DNA from: Actinoplanes sp. DH11
Lineage (GTDB): Bacteria; Actinomycetota; Actinomycetes; Mycobacteriales; Micromonosporaceae
NCBI RefSeq assembly: GCF_020873875.1
Contig: NZ_JAHWGU010000012.1
Span: 62,001-126,000 of the forward strand
Length of the DNA: 64,000 bases
Reading direction: 5' to 3'
Positions 43,119 to 52,174 of the stretch are shown here, one piece after another (the stretch's first letter is position 1; each line of letters opens with the position of its first letter). The position numbers and the translations under genes are program-made. The notes below the pieces were generated by a model, which made no database searches, was not told the origin of the DNA, and saw nothing but the letters and a program-made list of their open reading frames with translations.

Positions 43119-44965
43119 CAGTTCAGCACCCACTTCTGGTTGGCGCCGGCGCCGCAGGCCCAGATCTGGAGCCGGGTCCCGTCCGCGGAGTTGTTGCCGG
43201 TCACGTCGAGACACTTGCCGGAGAACTGGTTGACCAGCCGCTGGGTGGCACTGTCGTAGGTCCACTTCTGCGAACTGCCGGTGTGGCAGTCCCAGAGATG
43301 CGTCACGGTGCCGTCGGCGCTGCTGGGCCCGCTCACGTCGAGGCATTTGCCGAGCGACCGCAGCGTCCCGTCTGCGGCCCGGGTCCACCGCTGCGCGGCG
43401 CTGCCGTTGCAGGTGTGGAGCTGCACCGCGGTTCCGTTCGCGGTTGCCGCGCCGGCCACGTCGGCGCACTTGCCGGCCAGGCCGGTGATCGCACCGGTGG
43501 GCTGCGGTGCGGCGGTGCCGGACCAGGTGAACGTCGCGGTGGTACGGGCCGGCAGGGTGTACACGAAGGACTGCCCGGACCAGTTGACCCGGACGGACTG
43601 CGCCGACGTCCCGCCGTTGTGCGCGATCAGGGCCTTGGAGCCGTCCGGGTTGCGCCACGCGACGTTCTGCACGGCCGTGTTGTTGGACTCGATCCGGACC
43701 GCGCCCGGCCGCACGAACTTGGTGAGGTGCCCGGTCGTGTAGTACTCGACGGTGTAGTCGACCTGACCGGCCCGGCTGCCGCCCTCCTGCACGGTGATCA
43801 GCCCGGTGCAGGTGCCGCAGCCGCCGTTGTGCGGACCCATGTTCTGGTTCAGCGCCAGGCTCCACTTGACCAGGCTGCTGCTCCAGTTCCGGGCGTAGTT
43901 CACGATGTCGGCGAGGTCCTCGTTGTGCTGGTTGGTGATCCAGGTGCCGCCGGAGTGCTCGGTGCTGAACTGCTTGACCGACGGGTACGCGTCGTGCACC
44001 TGCGAACCGACGACCGGGTCACCGAAGTAGCCGTGCCAGGCGATGCCACCGAAGAGCGGATCGTTGCGCACGCCGGCGTCACCGAGGATGGCCGCGCCGA
44101 AGTTCGCGTAGTCGCCGTAGTTCCAGTCGTGGATCAGCACCTTCGTGGTGATCCCGGCGGCCCGGAAGGCGGGGTAGACGAAGTTCTTGGTGAACTCGAC
44201 GAGCCCGGCCGGGTTCCAGCTCATCCCGGGGTAGTCCATCGCGGTCGGGTTGGCGGCCTGGCAGCAGTTCGGCTCGTTCTGCACCGAGATGTAGTTCATC
44301 GGCACGCCGGCGGCCTGGTAGCTCTGGATGTACTTGACCAGGTACTGCGCGTACGTGGGGTAGTGCTCCCACTTGAGCCAGCCCATCTGGTCCATCCGGC
44401 CGTTGTCCTTCATCCAGCCGGGCGCGCTCCACGGGACGCCCTTCACCCGCAGTGCCGGGTTCAGCGACCGGGCCTGCTGGGTCAGGAGACGGACGTTCGT
44501 GTCGTACCCGTTGGCGCCGAAGTCGTTGAGGTCGCAGCAGGTGTCGTCGAGCGAGACGTTGCCGGGCCGGGACAGGTCGGACGCGCCGATCGGGTTGCGG
44601 ACGAACGAGAGACCGATCCCCTCGGCCGGGCTGAACAACTTGGTCATCACGCTGTCCCGGGTGGCGGCGCTGACCGGCCCGCCCCGCAACAGGTACGCGG
44701 TGGTGTCCGTGATCGACGCGCCGCCGCCCTCGAAGGTCTGGTAGGTGACGCCCTCGTTCACGGTGATCGTGTGGCTGGCGGTGCCGCCGGCCGGGCCGAA
44801 CGCGACGGGGGCCTGCTGCTGGAGACCGCGGGTCACGGTGCGGCCGCCGCTGTCCGAGGTGGTGGTGAGGTGGATGTTGACGGTCTCGCCGGCGGCGAGC
44901 GCGGGGGATGCGGGGGACGCAAGGAAGGTAGTAGCGCCGACCACCGCTGCGAGCAACAACCTCAT
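43118..44965 (-). CDS. Secreted GH30-family glycosidase with ricin-B (CBM13) domain
   Basis: 615 residues. Signal peptide (about 1-24, ending PALA), GH30 barrel with acid/base E231 (VQNEPNCC) and nucleophile E336 (FSTEHSGG), and a C-terminal ricin-type beta-trefoil (about 490-615) with three CLDV/QxW-type repeats. It resembles bacterial glucosylceramidase-type enzymes acting on beta-1,6- or beta-linked glucans. The ATG at 44965 has GGGAG five bases upstream. It is the first gene of the GH30 pair; candidate LacI operators lie before it. Confidence 0.9.
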   Translation of the reverse strand: MRLLLAAVVGATTFLASPASPALAAGETVNIHLTTTSDSGGRTVTRGLQQQAPVAFGPAGGTASHTITVNEGVTYQTFEGGGASITDTTAYLLRGGPVSAATRDSVMTKLFSPAEGIGLSFVRNPIGASDLSRPGNVSLDDTCCDLNDFGANGYDTNVRLLTQQARSLNPALRVKGVPWSAPGWMKDNGRMDQMGWLKWEHYPTYAQYLVKYIQSYQAAGVPMNYISVQNEPNCCQAANPTAMDYPGMSWNPAGLVEFTKNFVYPAFRAAGITTKVLIHDWNYGDYANFGAAILGDAGVRNDPLFGGIAWHGYFGDPVVGSQVHDAYPSVKQFSTEHSGGTWITNQHNEDLADIVNYARNWSSSLVKWSLALNQNMGPHNGGCGTCTGLITVQEGGSRAGQVDYTVEYYTTGHLTKFVRPGAVRIESNNTAVQNVAWRNPDGSKALIAHNGGTSAQSVRVNWSGQSFVYTLPARTTATFTWSGTAAPQPTGAITGLAGKCADVAGAATANGTAVQLHTCNGSAAQRWTRAADGTLRSLGKCLDVSGPSSADGTVTHLWDCHTGSSQKWTYDSATQRLVNQFSGKCLDVTGNNSADGTRLQIWACGAGANQKWVLN

Positions 44966-45029
44966 GGGGGACTCCCTGCTACGAGATGTAACAGGAAGGA
45001 AACCTTTGACAATCCAGCGGGGTCAATGA

Positions 45030-45067
45030 GTTCCGGTTCCGGATTGCGCTGTTCCGGTTCCGGAACC
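45030..45067. promoter_or_regulatory. Operator-like repeats upstream of the GH30 operon
   Basis: GTTCCGGTTCCGGA occurs at 45030-45043 and 45051-45064, 21 bases (two helical turns) apart. The second overlaps the 12-bp palindrome GGTTCCGGAACC (45056-45067). They lie between the LacI stop and the GH30 start, and are the likely sites of the adjacent LacI regulator. Confidence 0.6.
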
Positions 45068-45077
45068 GTGAAACACG

Positions 45078-46109
45078 TCAGACACGGCCGGTGGAACCGC
45101 GAACCACCAGCTCGGTGGCGAGTTCCACATGCAGCGCGTCGAGCCGGTGGCCGCCGAGCATCCGCAGCAGCAGGTTCACCGCCATCCGCCCCATCTCGCC
45201 GAGCGGCTGCCGGACCGTGGTCAGCGCCGGCTCGCTGGCCTGGGCCAGCTCGATGTCGTCGAACCCGGCCACCGACAGGTCCGCCGGCACCCGCAGCCCG
45301 CGCTGGGCGGCGGCCCGCAGCGCACCGATCGCCATCTTGTCGTTGAACGCGACGAGCGCGGTCGGCCGGTCCGGCAGGTCGAGCAGCTCCGCCGCGGCCC
45401 GGTGACCCAGCTCGGCGGTCGGCTCGGCCACGAACCGGTTGAGCTCCGGCGCCTGCAGCACCCCGGCGTCGGCCAGCGGTGACAGGTAACCGGCGAACCG
45501 GTTCTCGCTGGCCAGCCAGTCCCGCGGGCCACCGATGATGCCGATCCGGCGGTGACCGAGTTCGATCAGGTGGGCGGTGAGCAGGCGGGCACCGGCGAAG
45601 TGCGCGGCGGAGACCGCGGCGATGTTGCGCGGCGGCGGGGTGCGCGGGTCGACCACCACGAACGGGAAGCCCCGGTCACGCAGCCGGACCAGCTCGGCGC
45701 CGGGTTCCGGCGGCAGGATCAGCACCGCGCCGGCCACGTCGCGGCGGCCGGTCAGCTCGCCCAGCACCCGTTCGCGCTGCGCGGACACCCCGGCGTTGAG
45801 GATCACCTGGAGGCCGTGCGGCTCGAGTGCCTCGGCGAGCGCGGAGACGATCAGTCCGAAGTAGTCGGTCAGCACGTACGGGCAGCGTACGAAGATTCCG
45901 GTGGCCCGCTCGCCCCGCCGCCGGGGCGCCTGCCGGCCGAGCCCGCCCATCGCACTGAGCACCCGGTCGCGGGTGTGCGGCGCGACGTTGGCCCGCCCGT
46001 TCAGGACCCGGGACACGGTGGCGATGGAGAGCCCGGTCTGTGCGGCCACGTCACGAACGGTGACGCGCCGGGATTCTGTTCCATCCCCCTGTTTCATCGA
46101 TCGAAGCAT
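45078..46109 (-). CDS. LacI-family transcriptional regulator
   Basis: 343 residues. The LacI helix-turn-helix VTVRDVAAQTGLSIATVSRVLNG is at the N-terminus, with a periplasmic-binding-like sensor domain after it (GAVLILPPEPG, TALVAFNDKMAIGAL). It probably represses the GH30 pair transcribed downstream on the same strand and responds to a sugar. The ATG at 46109 is used; the ATG at 46097 is possible, and neither has a clear ribosome site. Confidence 0.9.
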   Translation of the reverse strand: MLRSMKQGDGTESRRVTVRDVAAQTGLSIATVSRVLNGRANVAPHTRDRVLSAMGGLGRQAPRRRGERATGIFVRCPYVLTDYFGLIVSALAEALEPHGLQVILNAGVSAQRERVLGELTGRRDVAGAVLILPPEPGAELVRLRDRGFPFVVVDPRTPPPRNIAAVSAAHFAGARLLTAHLIELGHRRIGIIGGPRDWLASENRFAGYLSPLADAGVLQAPELNRFVAEPTAELGHRAAAELLDLPDRPTALVAFNDKMAIGALRAAAQRGLRVPADLSVAGFDDIELAQASEPALTTVRQPLGEMGRMAVNLLLRMLGGHRLDALHVELATELVVRGSTGRV

Positions 46110-46199
46110 AGACGGTCATACCTGGGTGCTAGGGGACATCCGGCTCCGCGGACTGACGATCGGCACCCCGTCGCGTACCTACCTTCACTCCCGCATCGA

Positions 46200-46262
46200 A
46201 CGAACGCGTCAACGGGCGCGTCGACGGACCCGTCGACGGACGTGTCACCCGACGCGTCAAGG
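46200..46262. repeat. Short CGTCGACGGA-type repeats before the DUF1023 gene
   Basis: Four or five degenerate 12- to 13-base words around CGCGTCGACGGA lie in the 187-base gap between the divergent LacI and DUF1023 genes. Their role is unknown. Confidence 0.5.
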
Positions 46263-46296
46263 AGCCGGCTCTTGTCCGGCCGACCGGGAGGCCCTG

Positions 46297-47427
46297 ATGA
46301 ATCGCATGTGGATCGTCGCCGCGCTGCTGCTCGCCACGCCCGCGCTCTGGCTCTTCGGCCCCACCCAGGCGGTCGCGCCGGTGCCGCCCCGGGTCGCCGG
46401 CTGGTTCGGCCCCGACCCGGCGACCGCGACCACCGGGCAGGTGGCCGCGTACTTCGCGGCGCTGCCCCGGCCGGCCACCGACGACCTCGTCCGCCGGTAC
46501 CCCGCGGTGGTCGGCAACCTCGACGGCGTACCCGCCGGGTTGCGTTACGCCGCGAACCGGGACCCGGCCCAGCCCGAGCGGCAGTACCTGGTCGCCGACC
46601 GGCACGGCGACGGCCGCGTCGTGGAAGTGCTGGGTGACCTCGGCACCGCGCGCCGGGTGACAATCCTGATCCCGGGCGTCGACACCAACCGCGCCAACTT
46701 CGACACCGGCCTCGGCGGGGTGGTGCGGCGCGCGCCGGCCTGGCAGGCACGCCGGCTGCACGCCGAGATCTCCGCGCTCCGGCCGGGTGCGCCGGTCGCG
46801 GTGATCGCGTGGCTGGGCTACGACACTCCCGAGGGCGTACGCCGTGACGCGCTCCGCGAGGACCGGGCGGCCACCGGCGCGCTCGCCCTGCGCCGGTTCG
46901 TCGCCGGCCTGCTCCAGGACCGGCCGCAGCTGGAGATCACCTTGGTCGGCCACAGCTACGGGTCGATCGTGGCCGCGCACGCCGCGGCCGAACTGCCGGC
47001 GCAGGTCACCGACATCGTGGCGATCGGCAGCCCGGGGATGGGCGTGCCGGACCGGGCCGCCCTGCGCACCGGCGCCCGGGTCTGGGCGGGCAGCGCCCCG
47101 GACGACTGGACCCGGCGCCTGCCCGGGGTGCGGCTGCTCGGCGTGGGGCACGGCCGGTTGCCGATCGACCCCGCGTTCGGGGCGCTGCGGTTGCCGTGCG
47201 CGGACGTGGCCGGGCACGACGGCTACTTCCTGAGGGGTACGTCGTCCCTGCGCGCCATGGCCCACCTGTCCCTGCCCAGCACCCCGCCCGCCGCCTCCAC
47301 GTCTGCCGCCTCCGGCACCGCCACCGATCCTGCCGCCTCCGGCACCGCCACCGATCCTGCCGACTCCGGCACCGCGACCGATCCTGCCGTCGCCGGCCTC
47401 GCGTCCGGTCCTGGGTCCGTGCTGTGA
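46297..47427 (+). CDS. DUF1023 alpha/beta-hydrolase
   Basis: 376 residues. A basic start and one hydrophobic N-terminal segment (about 5-20) suggest secretion or membrane tethering. The hydrolase domain (about 120-315) has TLVGHSYGSIVA, with the serine nucleophile in GHSYG, and the DUF1023 stretch VTILIPGVDTNRANFD. The C-terminus carries three nine-residue AASGTATDP repeats. The ATG at 46297 has GGGAGG seven bases upstream. It ends nine bases from the convergent lipoprotein gene. Substrate unknown. Confidence 0.87.
   Translation: MNRMWIVAALLLATPALWLFGPTQAVAPVPPRVAGWFGPDPATATTGQVAAYFAALPRPATDDLVRRYPAVVGNLDGVPAGLRYAANRDPAQPERQYLVADRHGDGRVVEVLGDLGTARRVTILIPGVDTNRANFDTGLGGVVRRAPAWQARRLHAEISALRPGAPVAVIAWLGYDTPEGVRRDALREDRAATGALALRRFVAGLLQDRPQLEITLVGHSYGSIVAAHAAAELPAQVTDIVAIGSPGMGVPDRAALRTGARVWAGSAPDDWTRRLPGVRLLGVGHGRLPIDPAFGALRLPCADVAGHDGYFLRGTSSLRAMAHLSLPSTPPAASTSAASGTATDPAASGTATDPADSGTATDPAVAGLASGPGSVL
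47305..47385 (+). repeat. 27-bp tandem repeat (3 units) at the 3' end of the DUF1023 gene
   Basis: Three units of GCCGCCTCCGGCACCGCC plus nine bases begin at 47305, 47332 and 47359 and encode AASGTATDP, AASGTATDP and ADSGTATDP. Confidence 0.9.
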
Positions 47428-47436
47428 GCGCGACAC

Positions 47437-48270
47437 TCAAGTCTCGATCGCGGCGACCGCGCGGCGGATCCTCTCGTTACCGGCCCGGACGGCCTCCAGC
47501 CCGTACCGGTTCTCCTCGACCTTCCGCTGCTGGTAGGCCGTCTCCACGGCGGCACGGACACCGATGTAGTTCGTCTCCCGTTTGCAGCGCAGGTCGGCGG
47601 TCGCCACCGCGATCTCCGCCTCGGTCGCCGCCGGGGTCGCGAACGCCGGATCGTCGTTGGCCGCCGGCGGGTCGGCGTACTCGTGCCCGGAAGCCCGCAT
47701 GCAGACACTCCACGCGGCACTCACCTGGCGCACCCGGCTGTCCGCGAGGCCCTGCTCGTACGCCTCGTGGCTGAGCGACTGCACCAGACCGGAGACCCCG
47801 GTGCCACCCAGCTGCTGTACCGCCTCCGCGTTGCATCCGGCGCCACCCTGCGGACCGTTGAGCACGACCTCCTCGGCCGCCGTCATGTCCTGCTCAGCAC
47901 CGAGCTCCCGGCTGCGCTCGTCCGCCTCCGGATCGTGATAGCCGACCGTGGCCGCCCGCCCCGGATCGGCGAGCGTGTACCGCTTCTCGTTACGCCCCAG
48001 GAACTCGGGCAGGCTCGGCGGCAGCGGATAGGCGTACCCGGACCGCCGCATGCACCGCTGCACCAGCAGCAACCGCGCCCGGTCGAAGGCCCGGAACTCC
48101 TCGTCGCTGAGCCGGTAGGCATCCAGCGGGAGCGCGAACTCCCGGACGTCCCCCACCCGGAACGACATGTCGACGGGCGGCTCCGGTGGTGGCCCGACCG
48201 GCCGCGGCTCGGCGCCACAACCGGCGACCAGGGCGAGCGCGACAAGGACGATCATTCGTGGTGTCCGCAC
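47437..48270 (-). CDS. Secreted lipoprotein of unknown function
   Basis: 277 residues. The signal peptide has a lipobox LVAGC near residue 21, so the protein is lipid-anchored outside the membrane. The mature part is charged, with paired cysteines (QRCMRRSGYAYP and WSVCMRASGHEYADP) in two related segments, suggesting a duplicated unit. No known domain was recognised. The GTG at 48270 supplies the basic signal N-terminus; the ATG at 48255 is the alternative. It converges on the DUF1023 gene. Confidence 0.7.
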   Translation of the reverse strand: MRTPRMIVLVALALVAGCGAEPRPVGPPPEPPVDMSFRVGDVREFALPLDAYRLSDEEFRAFDRARLLLVQRCMRRSGYAYPLPPSLPEFLGRNEKRYTLADPGRAATVGYHDPEADERSRELGAEQDMTAAEEVVLNGPQGGAGCNAEAVQQLGGTGVSGLVQSLSHEAYEQGLADSRVRQVSAAWSVCMRASGHEYADPPAANDDPAFATPAATEAEIAVATADLRCKRETNYIGVRAAVETAYQQRKVEENRYGLEAVRAGNERIRRAVAAIET

Positions 48271-48422
48271 AGGCCGGAGCCTGCCAAGCCGTCCGCACAT
48301 CGAGCACCGTCGAGGTCGCAGGGTGGCACGATCCCGGTACTGCCGGGCCCGTCCCGGTAAGAAACCGCCTCCCCGGCGCATTCCCCGGTGACAGAACACC
48401 TTCGACTGAGGACGGCCCATCA

Positions 48423-49046
48423 GTGGCAGAGCCTGAGAACGCGCAGGAGTTCACCGCGCTGTACGCCCAGAACCACCGACGCGTGTACGCCTACGCCGTG
48501 GCCCGCGCCGGCAGATCGCTCGCCGACGAGGTCGTGGCGGAGACGTTCCTCGTCGCCTGGCGGCGCTTCGCGCAGATGCCGTCCGGAGCGGCGCTGCCGT
48601 GGCTTCTCGGTGTCGCCCGCAACGTGATCCGCGAGCGGTACCGCGACGAGGAACGACAACGAGTCCTCGCCGCCGAGATGCTGACGTGGGCGGCCGACAC
48701 ACCCGACGTCGCCGACGGCGTCGCCGAACGGTCGGCGGTCCTGACGGCGCTCGCGGCGCTGTCCGAGAACGACCGTGAAGTGCTCACCCTGATCGCCTGG
48801 GACGGGCTGTCGCCACGCGCGGCCGCCCGGGTCGTCGGCTGCTCCACCCCGACGTTCCTGGTCCGTCTGCACCGGGCCCGCAACCGGCTCACGCGCGCCG
48901 CCGCGTCCGCGGAGGAGCCGGTGGCCCCTGCTGCCACTCCGCCGCCCGCCCGCACTGCGCCCGCCACCACTGCGCCCGCCACCACTGCGCCCGCCACCAC
49001 TCGGCCCGCCACCAATCCGCCCGCCCTGAGGGAGCCGATCAGATGA
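48423..49046 (+). CDS. ECF-type RNA polymerase sigma factor
   Basis: 207 residues. Region 2 (about 8-75) includes FTALYAQNHRRVYAYAVARAG and EVVAETFLVAWRRF; region 4 (about 105-160) includes LSENDREVLTLIAWDGLSPRAAARVVG. The C-terminus is extended by 15-bp repeats coding TAPAT. It pairs with the CU044_5270 membrane protein that starts inside its stop codon. The GTG at 48423 gives the full region 2. Confidence 0.9.
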   Translation: MAEPENAQEFTALYAQNHRRVYAYAVARAGRSLADEVVAETFLVAWRRFAQMPSGAALPWLLGVARNVIRERYRDEERQRVLAAEMLTWAADTPDVADGVAERSAVLTALAALSENDREVLTLIAWDGLSPRAAARVVGCSTPTFLVRLHRARNRLTRAAASAEEPVAPAATPPPARTAPATTAPATTAPATTRPATNPPALREPIR

Positions 49047-50176
49047 AGCACACCGACGTCATGAAGTCCCTCGCCGACGCGCGGCCGGCCCGGCTCGACC
49101 CGCCCGGCGGCCCGGCGCCGCTGCCCTTCGCCCTGACGACCGCGCCCACCGCCGCCCGCCGCACCCGGCGGTTCCGTCCCGCCACCCTGATCCCGGCCGC
49201 CGGCCTCGCTGCCGCGGCCGTCGCAGCGGTCGCGATCAACACCGGCGGCCCGGCGCCGGCACCCGGCGGGGCAGCGCCGGCACCGGGCGGGTCCGCCACC
49301 GAGGCGGTACGCCCACCGACCGCCGCCCAGCTACTCCTGACGGCCGCCGAGCGCAGCACCCGCGACACACCCGCCGCCGGGCGCTACCTGATCGTCCGGA
49401 CGGAGAGCGGTTCGGTGCTCACCGTGCGATCCGGCACTTCGACGTACGAGATGACAGACCGGACGGCGTACGAGATCTGGTTGTCCCGCACCGGCCAAGA
49501 AGCCACCCGGACCGTCTCGCAGGACCTCGGCATGACACCGCTCACCCCGGCCGACGACGCCGCCTGGCGTGCCGCGGGACAGCCCGGGACGGTGCTGGTC
49601 GGCAAACCACTGCCGACCGGCGACCTGGGCCCCGCATCCCCGGTCAGCACCTCAGGCGGTCCGCGGCAGACGTCCACGCTGGACAGTCGGGACATCTACG
49701 CGCTGGGTGACGCGGGCGTCTCCGTACCCGATCTGGAAAAGCTCCCGGCAGACCCGGCGGCGTTGCGCAGCGCGTTGCTCAAGCACTTCGACGGCGGAGG
49801 CGGCGACCTGCCCACCGACCGCGAGCAGTGGCTGCTGAGCGTCGCCACCGGTCTGATCACCGACATCCCGGTCAGCGGCCCGGTCCGCGCGGCAGCCTTC
49901 CGCCTGATCGCCGGCCTCCCGGGCGTACGCCTGCTGGGCACCGTCACCGACCAGCGCGGACGCCAGGGCGACGGCTTCGCCTTCACCGCGGCGACCCCCG
50001 CCGGCGGCTCCATCGAGCGCCGCTTCATCATCGACACCGCAACCGGGCGCGCCCTCGGCGAAGAATCCCACGTCCTGCGCCCGGCGGGCGCGACGGCCAG
50101 GCTCAAGCCCGGAACCCTGCTCGGCTACACCCTCGTCCTGGCCCAGCAAACCACCGACCAAACCCCTCCGAAGTAA
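49043..50176 (+). CDS. CU044_5270-family membrane protein (sigma partner)
   Basis: 377 residues. A short cytoplasmic N-terminus is followed by one membrane segment (about 48-66) and an extracytoplasmic domain (about 95-370). The CU044_5270 family usually follows ECF sigma genes in actinobacteria and probably acts as sigma regulator or sensor. The start overlaps the sigma stop by four bases. Confidence 0.83.
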   Translation: MKHTDVMKSLADARPARLDPPGGPAPLPFALTTAPTAARRTRRFRPATLIPAAGLAAAAVAAVAINTGGPAPAPGGAAPAPGGSATEAVRPPTAAQLLLTAAERSTRDTPAAGRYLIVRTESGSVLTVRSGTSTYEMTDRTAYEIWLSRTGQEATRTVSQDLGMTPLTPADDAAWRAAGQPGTVLVGKPLPTGDLGPASPVSTSGGPRQTSTLDSRDIYALGDAGVSVPDLEKLPADPAALRSALLKHFDGGGGDLPTDREQWLLSVATGLITDIPVSGPVRAAAFRLIAGLPGVRLLGTVTDQRGRQGDGFAFTAATPAGGSIERRFIIDTATGRALGEESHVLRPAGATARLKPGTLLGYTLVLAQQTTDQTPPK

Positions 50177-50187
50177 CCGACCGCAAG

Positions 50188-50225
50188 CGGCGGGGTGTGG
50201 GCCAGCCTCCAACCTCACCCCGCCG
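50188..50225 (+). terminator. Hairpin after the CU044_5270 gene
   Basis: CGGCGGGGTG (50188-50197) pairs with CACCCCGCCG (50216-50225), a 10-bp stem beginning 12 bases after the stop. The loop is 18 bases. Confidence 0.55.
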
Positions 50226-50443
50226 CCGGCCGGCCGGGCCACGCGACCGCTTCAGCAGCATCGTGGAAACGGATGCCATCGACGTCGTCGGGCCTGCTCG
50301 AAGCCCGAAGCGCCGCTACCGATGGATCGGGCACGTCGACTGACTTCCGACGTCAGCGAGCCGGCGATACAACGACTCCGTCCCGGCAGGTCGCGTCGGA
50401 GCAGGCGCCCATAGAACCAAGGAAGCACTCGTAGACGGCGAAC

Positions 50444-50469
50444 GGGGCTGGCTGCAAAGAGCCAACCCC
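50444..50469. terminator. Second hairpin in the gap before the anchored-transporter locus
   Basis: GGGGCTGGCT (50444-50453) and AGCCAACCCC (50460-50469) form a 10-bp stem with one mismatch. With the hairpin above it insulates the metal locus from the sigma operon. Confidence 0.5.
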
Positions 50470-50512
50470 GCGCCGGCGCGTCTCAACACGCCTGGGGCGC
50501 TAGAAGAAAATC

Positions 50513-50532
50513 GATATCGTTATCAATATCGA
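50513..50532. promoter_or_regulatory. Zur-like operator 1 of the anchored-transporter locus
   Basis: CGATATCGTTATCAATATCG is a 20-base near-palindrome (8 of 10 positions symmetric) about 98 bases before the first gene. Its word ATATCGTTATC recurs as ATATCGTTTAC at the internal site near 54814. The AT-rich dyad in a GC-rich region is typical of Zur/Fur-family sites. Confidence 0.55.
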
Positions 50533-50588
50533 GGCCGATCCGCATCGTCACCCTCCACGCAGCGTGCTAGCGTGCCCCCGAAAACGGA

Positions 50589-50610
50589 AGTCATTTTCAA
50601 GTAAATGACT
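50589..50610. promoter_or_regulatory. Zur-like operator 2 of the anchored-transporter locus
   Basis: AGTCATTT and AAATGACT form a perfect eight-base inverted repeat with spacer TCAAGT, 20 bases before the GTG start. The half-site GTCATTTTCA resembles the TGAAAATGA half of actinobacterial Zur boxes. Binding here would block the promoter. Confidence 0.6.
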
Positions 50611-50630
50611 GTCCAGAAGGGAGATGATGC

Positions 50631-52100
50631 GTGGCTAGACCCGACATACGAGTCACGTCCGCCGTAATCGGTCTCGCCCTCGCCGCTACCACGCTCTTCG
50701 GCGTTGCGCCTGCGATGGCTGCCGACACGGTGGTGCTGTCGAAGGGACACACCGATGCCATTGACGTGCGTTATGAGGGCGGCGCACTGAAGCTGAAGGT
50801 CAAGGACGACACGGTGAGCCCTGCTGTGGTCCGCGACCCGGCCGACGTGACCTTCCAGGTGCTACCCGCGGCCGAGACGACGGTGCCGGATCTCCCGGCG
50901 TTCTCGTTCCTCGGCGCTCCGGGCAGCAAGATCTGGATGCTGCCGCAGGTCCAGGATGCGAACCTGCTGTGGCCGGGCTGGAACACCGGCCAACTGGACG
51001 CCGGTGTCTTCGCCGGCGACAAGGTGAGCCTCAGCCTGGTCGGTGTGGACGGTCCCGGTGACGTGACGCTGTTCGACACCAACTCGCTGGGCACACCGAA
51101 CATCAAGTTCCGCAGCAACGACGGGCTGCCCGACCGCCTGGACGTGCCGGTGCACACCCACGCGCACGCCGGCTGGGTGTTCTCCGCGACCGGTGCGTAC
51201 ACGCTGAAGTTCCAGGCCGACGCCACGCTGACCAACGGCACCAAGGTCAGCACCGGGCCGGTCGACCACCGGTTCGTGGTCGGTGACCTCCAGTCCGGTG
51301 GCGGCGATCTCAGCCTGGGCATCTCCGGCATGAACGAGGGCGAGTACCAGCCCGGCGACGCTGTCACGCTGCAGGCCGTCCAGTCCCCGCAGGGGCCGCT
51401 GACGAAGTACCAGTGGTTCAGCAAGAAGCCTGCCGAGGACGGCTTCACGGCGATCGAGGGCGAAACCGGCGCGTCGTACGGCTTCACCGCGACGCGCGCC
51501 CTCAACGGCACCCAGTACGTCGTCAAGCTCTACGACGGCGAGAAAGCCGTGGCAACCTCTACCGAGGTCTGGCTGTGGGTGGCCTTCCCGCCCGAGGGCA
51601 GCAGCACCGCCAAGACGGTGACCGCCACCATCAAGGCATCCGAGGGCGCTCTCGTGATCAGCGTCGATCCCGAGGATCGGGCCGTCGCTCTGCCGGCGGC
51701 CGAGCTCTCCGCAGCCGGTGACCGCTGGGAGAGCAGCGGCGCGCTCAAGCCGGTGAAGGTGACCGACACCCGCGCGGCCCAGCCCGGCTGGACCGCGTCC
51801 GGCCAGGTCGCTGACGGATTCCGCACCGACGACGGCAAGACGTTCACCGGTGGCTACCTCGGCTGGACGCCCAGCATCACGTCGCAGGGCAACCAGCAGG
51901 GCGTGGTGGCCGGGCCGGTGTCGCACCCGTACGGGACCGTCCAGCCCCACACCGGTCTCGGCGGCAGCGCGGTGCTCGCGTCGGCGCCGAACGGCAAGGG
52001 CCTGGGCACCGCCGAACTCGACGCGGCGCTGAAACTCAGCGTCCCGACCGACACGGCGGCCGGCACCTACATCGGCACCCTCACCCTGACCGCCATCTGA
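50631..52100 (+). CDS. Secreted choice-of-anchor M protein with WxL-like C-terminus
   Basis: 489 residues. Signal peptide 1-30 (VAPAMA). The anchor-M domain (about 32-222) starts SKGHTDAIDVRYEGGALKLK, has FLGAPGSKIWMLPQ, LLWPGWNT and the candidate metal motif HTHAHAGW near 174-181. An Ig-like unit (about 225-315, GEYQPGDAVTLQAVQ) and a C-terminal WxL-like domain (about 320-489: VISVDPEDRAVAL, VTDTRAAQPGWTASGQV, ending AGTYIGTLTLTAI) follow. It has no sortase motif or membrane anchor, so wall attachment through the WxL-like domain and the next gene's DUF916 protein is likely. GTG start with GAAGGGAG upstream. The first gene of the locus. Confidence 0.82.
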   Translation: MARPDIRVTSAVIGLALAATTLFGVAPAMAADTVVLSKGHTDAIDVRYEGGALKLKVKDDTVSPAVVRDPADVTFQVLPAAETTVPDLPAFSFLGAPGSKIWMLPQVQDANLLWPGWNTGQLDAGVFAGDKVSLSLVGVDGPGDVTLFDTNSLGTPNIKFRSNDGLPDRLDVPVHTHAHAGWVFSATGAYTLKFQADATLTNGTKVSTGPVDHRFVVGDLQSGGGDLSLGISGMNEGEYQPGDAVTLQAVQSPQGPLTKYQWFSKKPAEDGFTAIEGETGASYGFTATRALNGTQYVVKLYDGEKAVATSTEVWLWVAFPPEGSSTAKTVTATIKASEGALVISVDPEDRAVALPAAELSAAGDRWESSGALKPVKVTDTRAAQPGWTASGQVADGFRTDDGKTFTGGYLGWTPSITSQGNQQGVVAGPVSHPYGTVQPHTGLGGSAVLASAPNGKGLGTAELDAALKLSVPTDTAAGTYIGTLTLTAI

Positions 52101-52174
52101 TGACGTCGCGGGGCGACTCGGGATCCCCTCCCCGGACCGCCCCGCGACCTCGGTCACGAAGTGAAAGACCCCTC

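Noticed and set aside
40854..43865. Extended 1003-codon reading of the first GH30 gene
   Set aside because: The extra 249 N-terminal codons lie inside the preceding GH30 gene in another frame; the ATG at 43118 gives a proper signal peptide.
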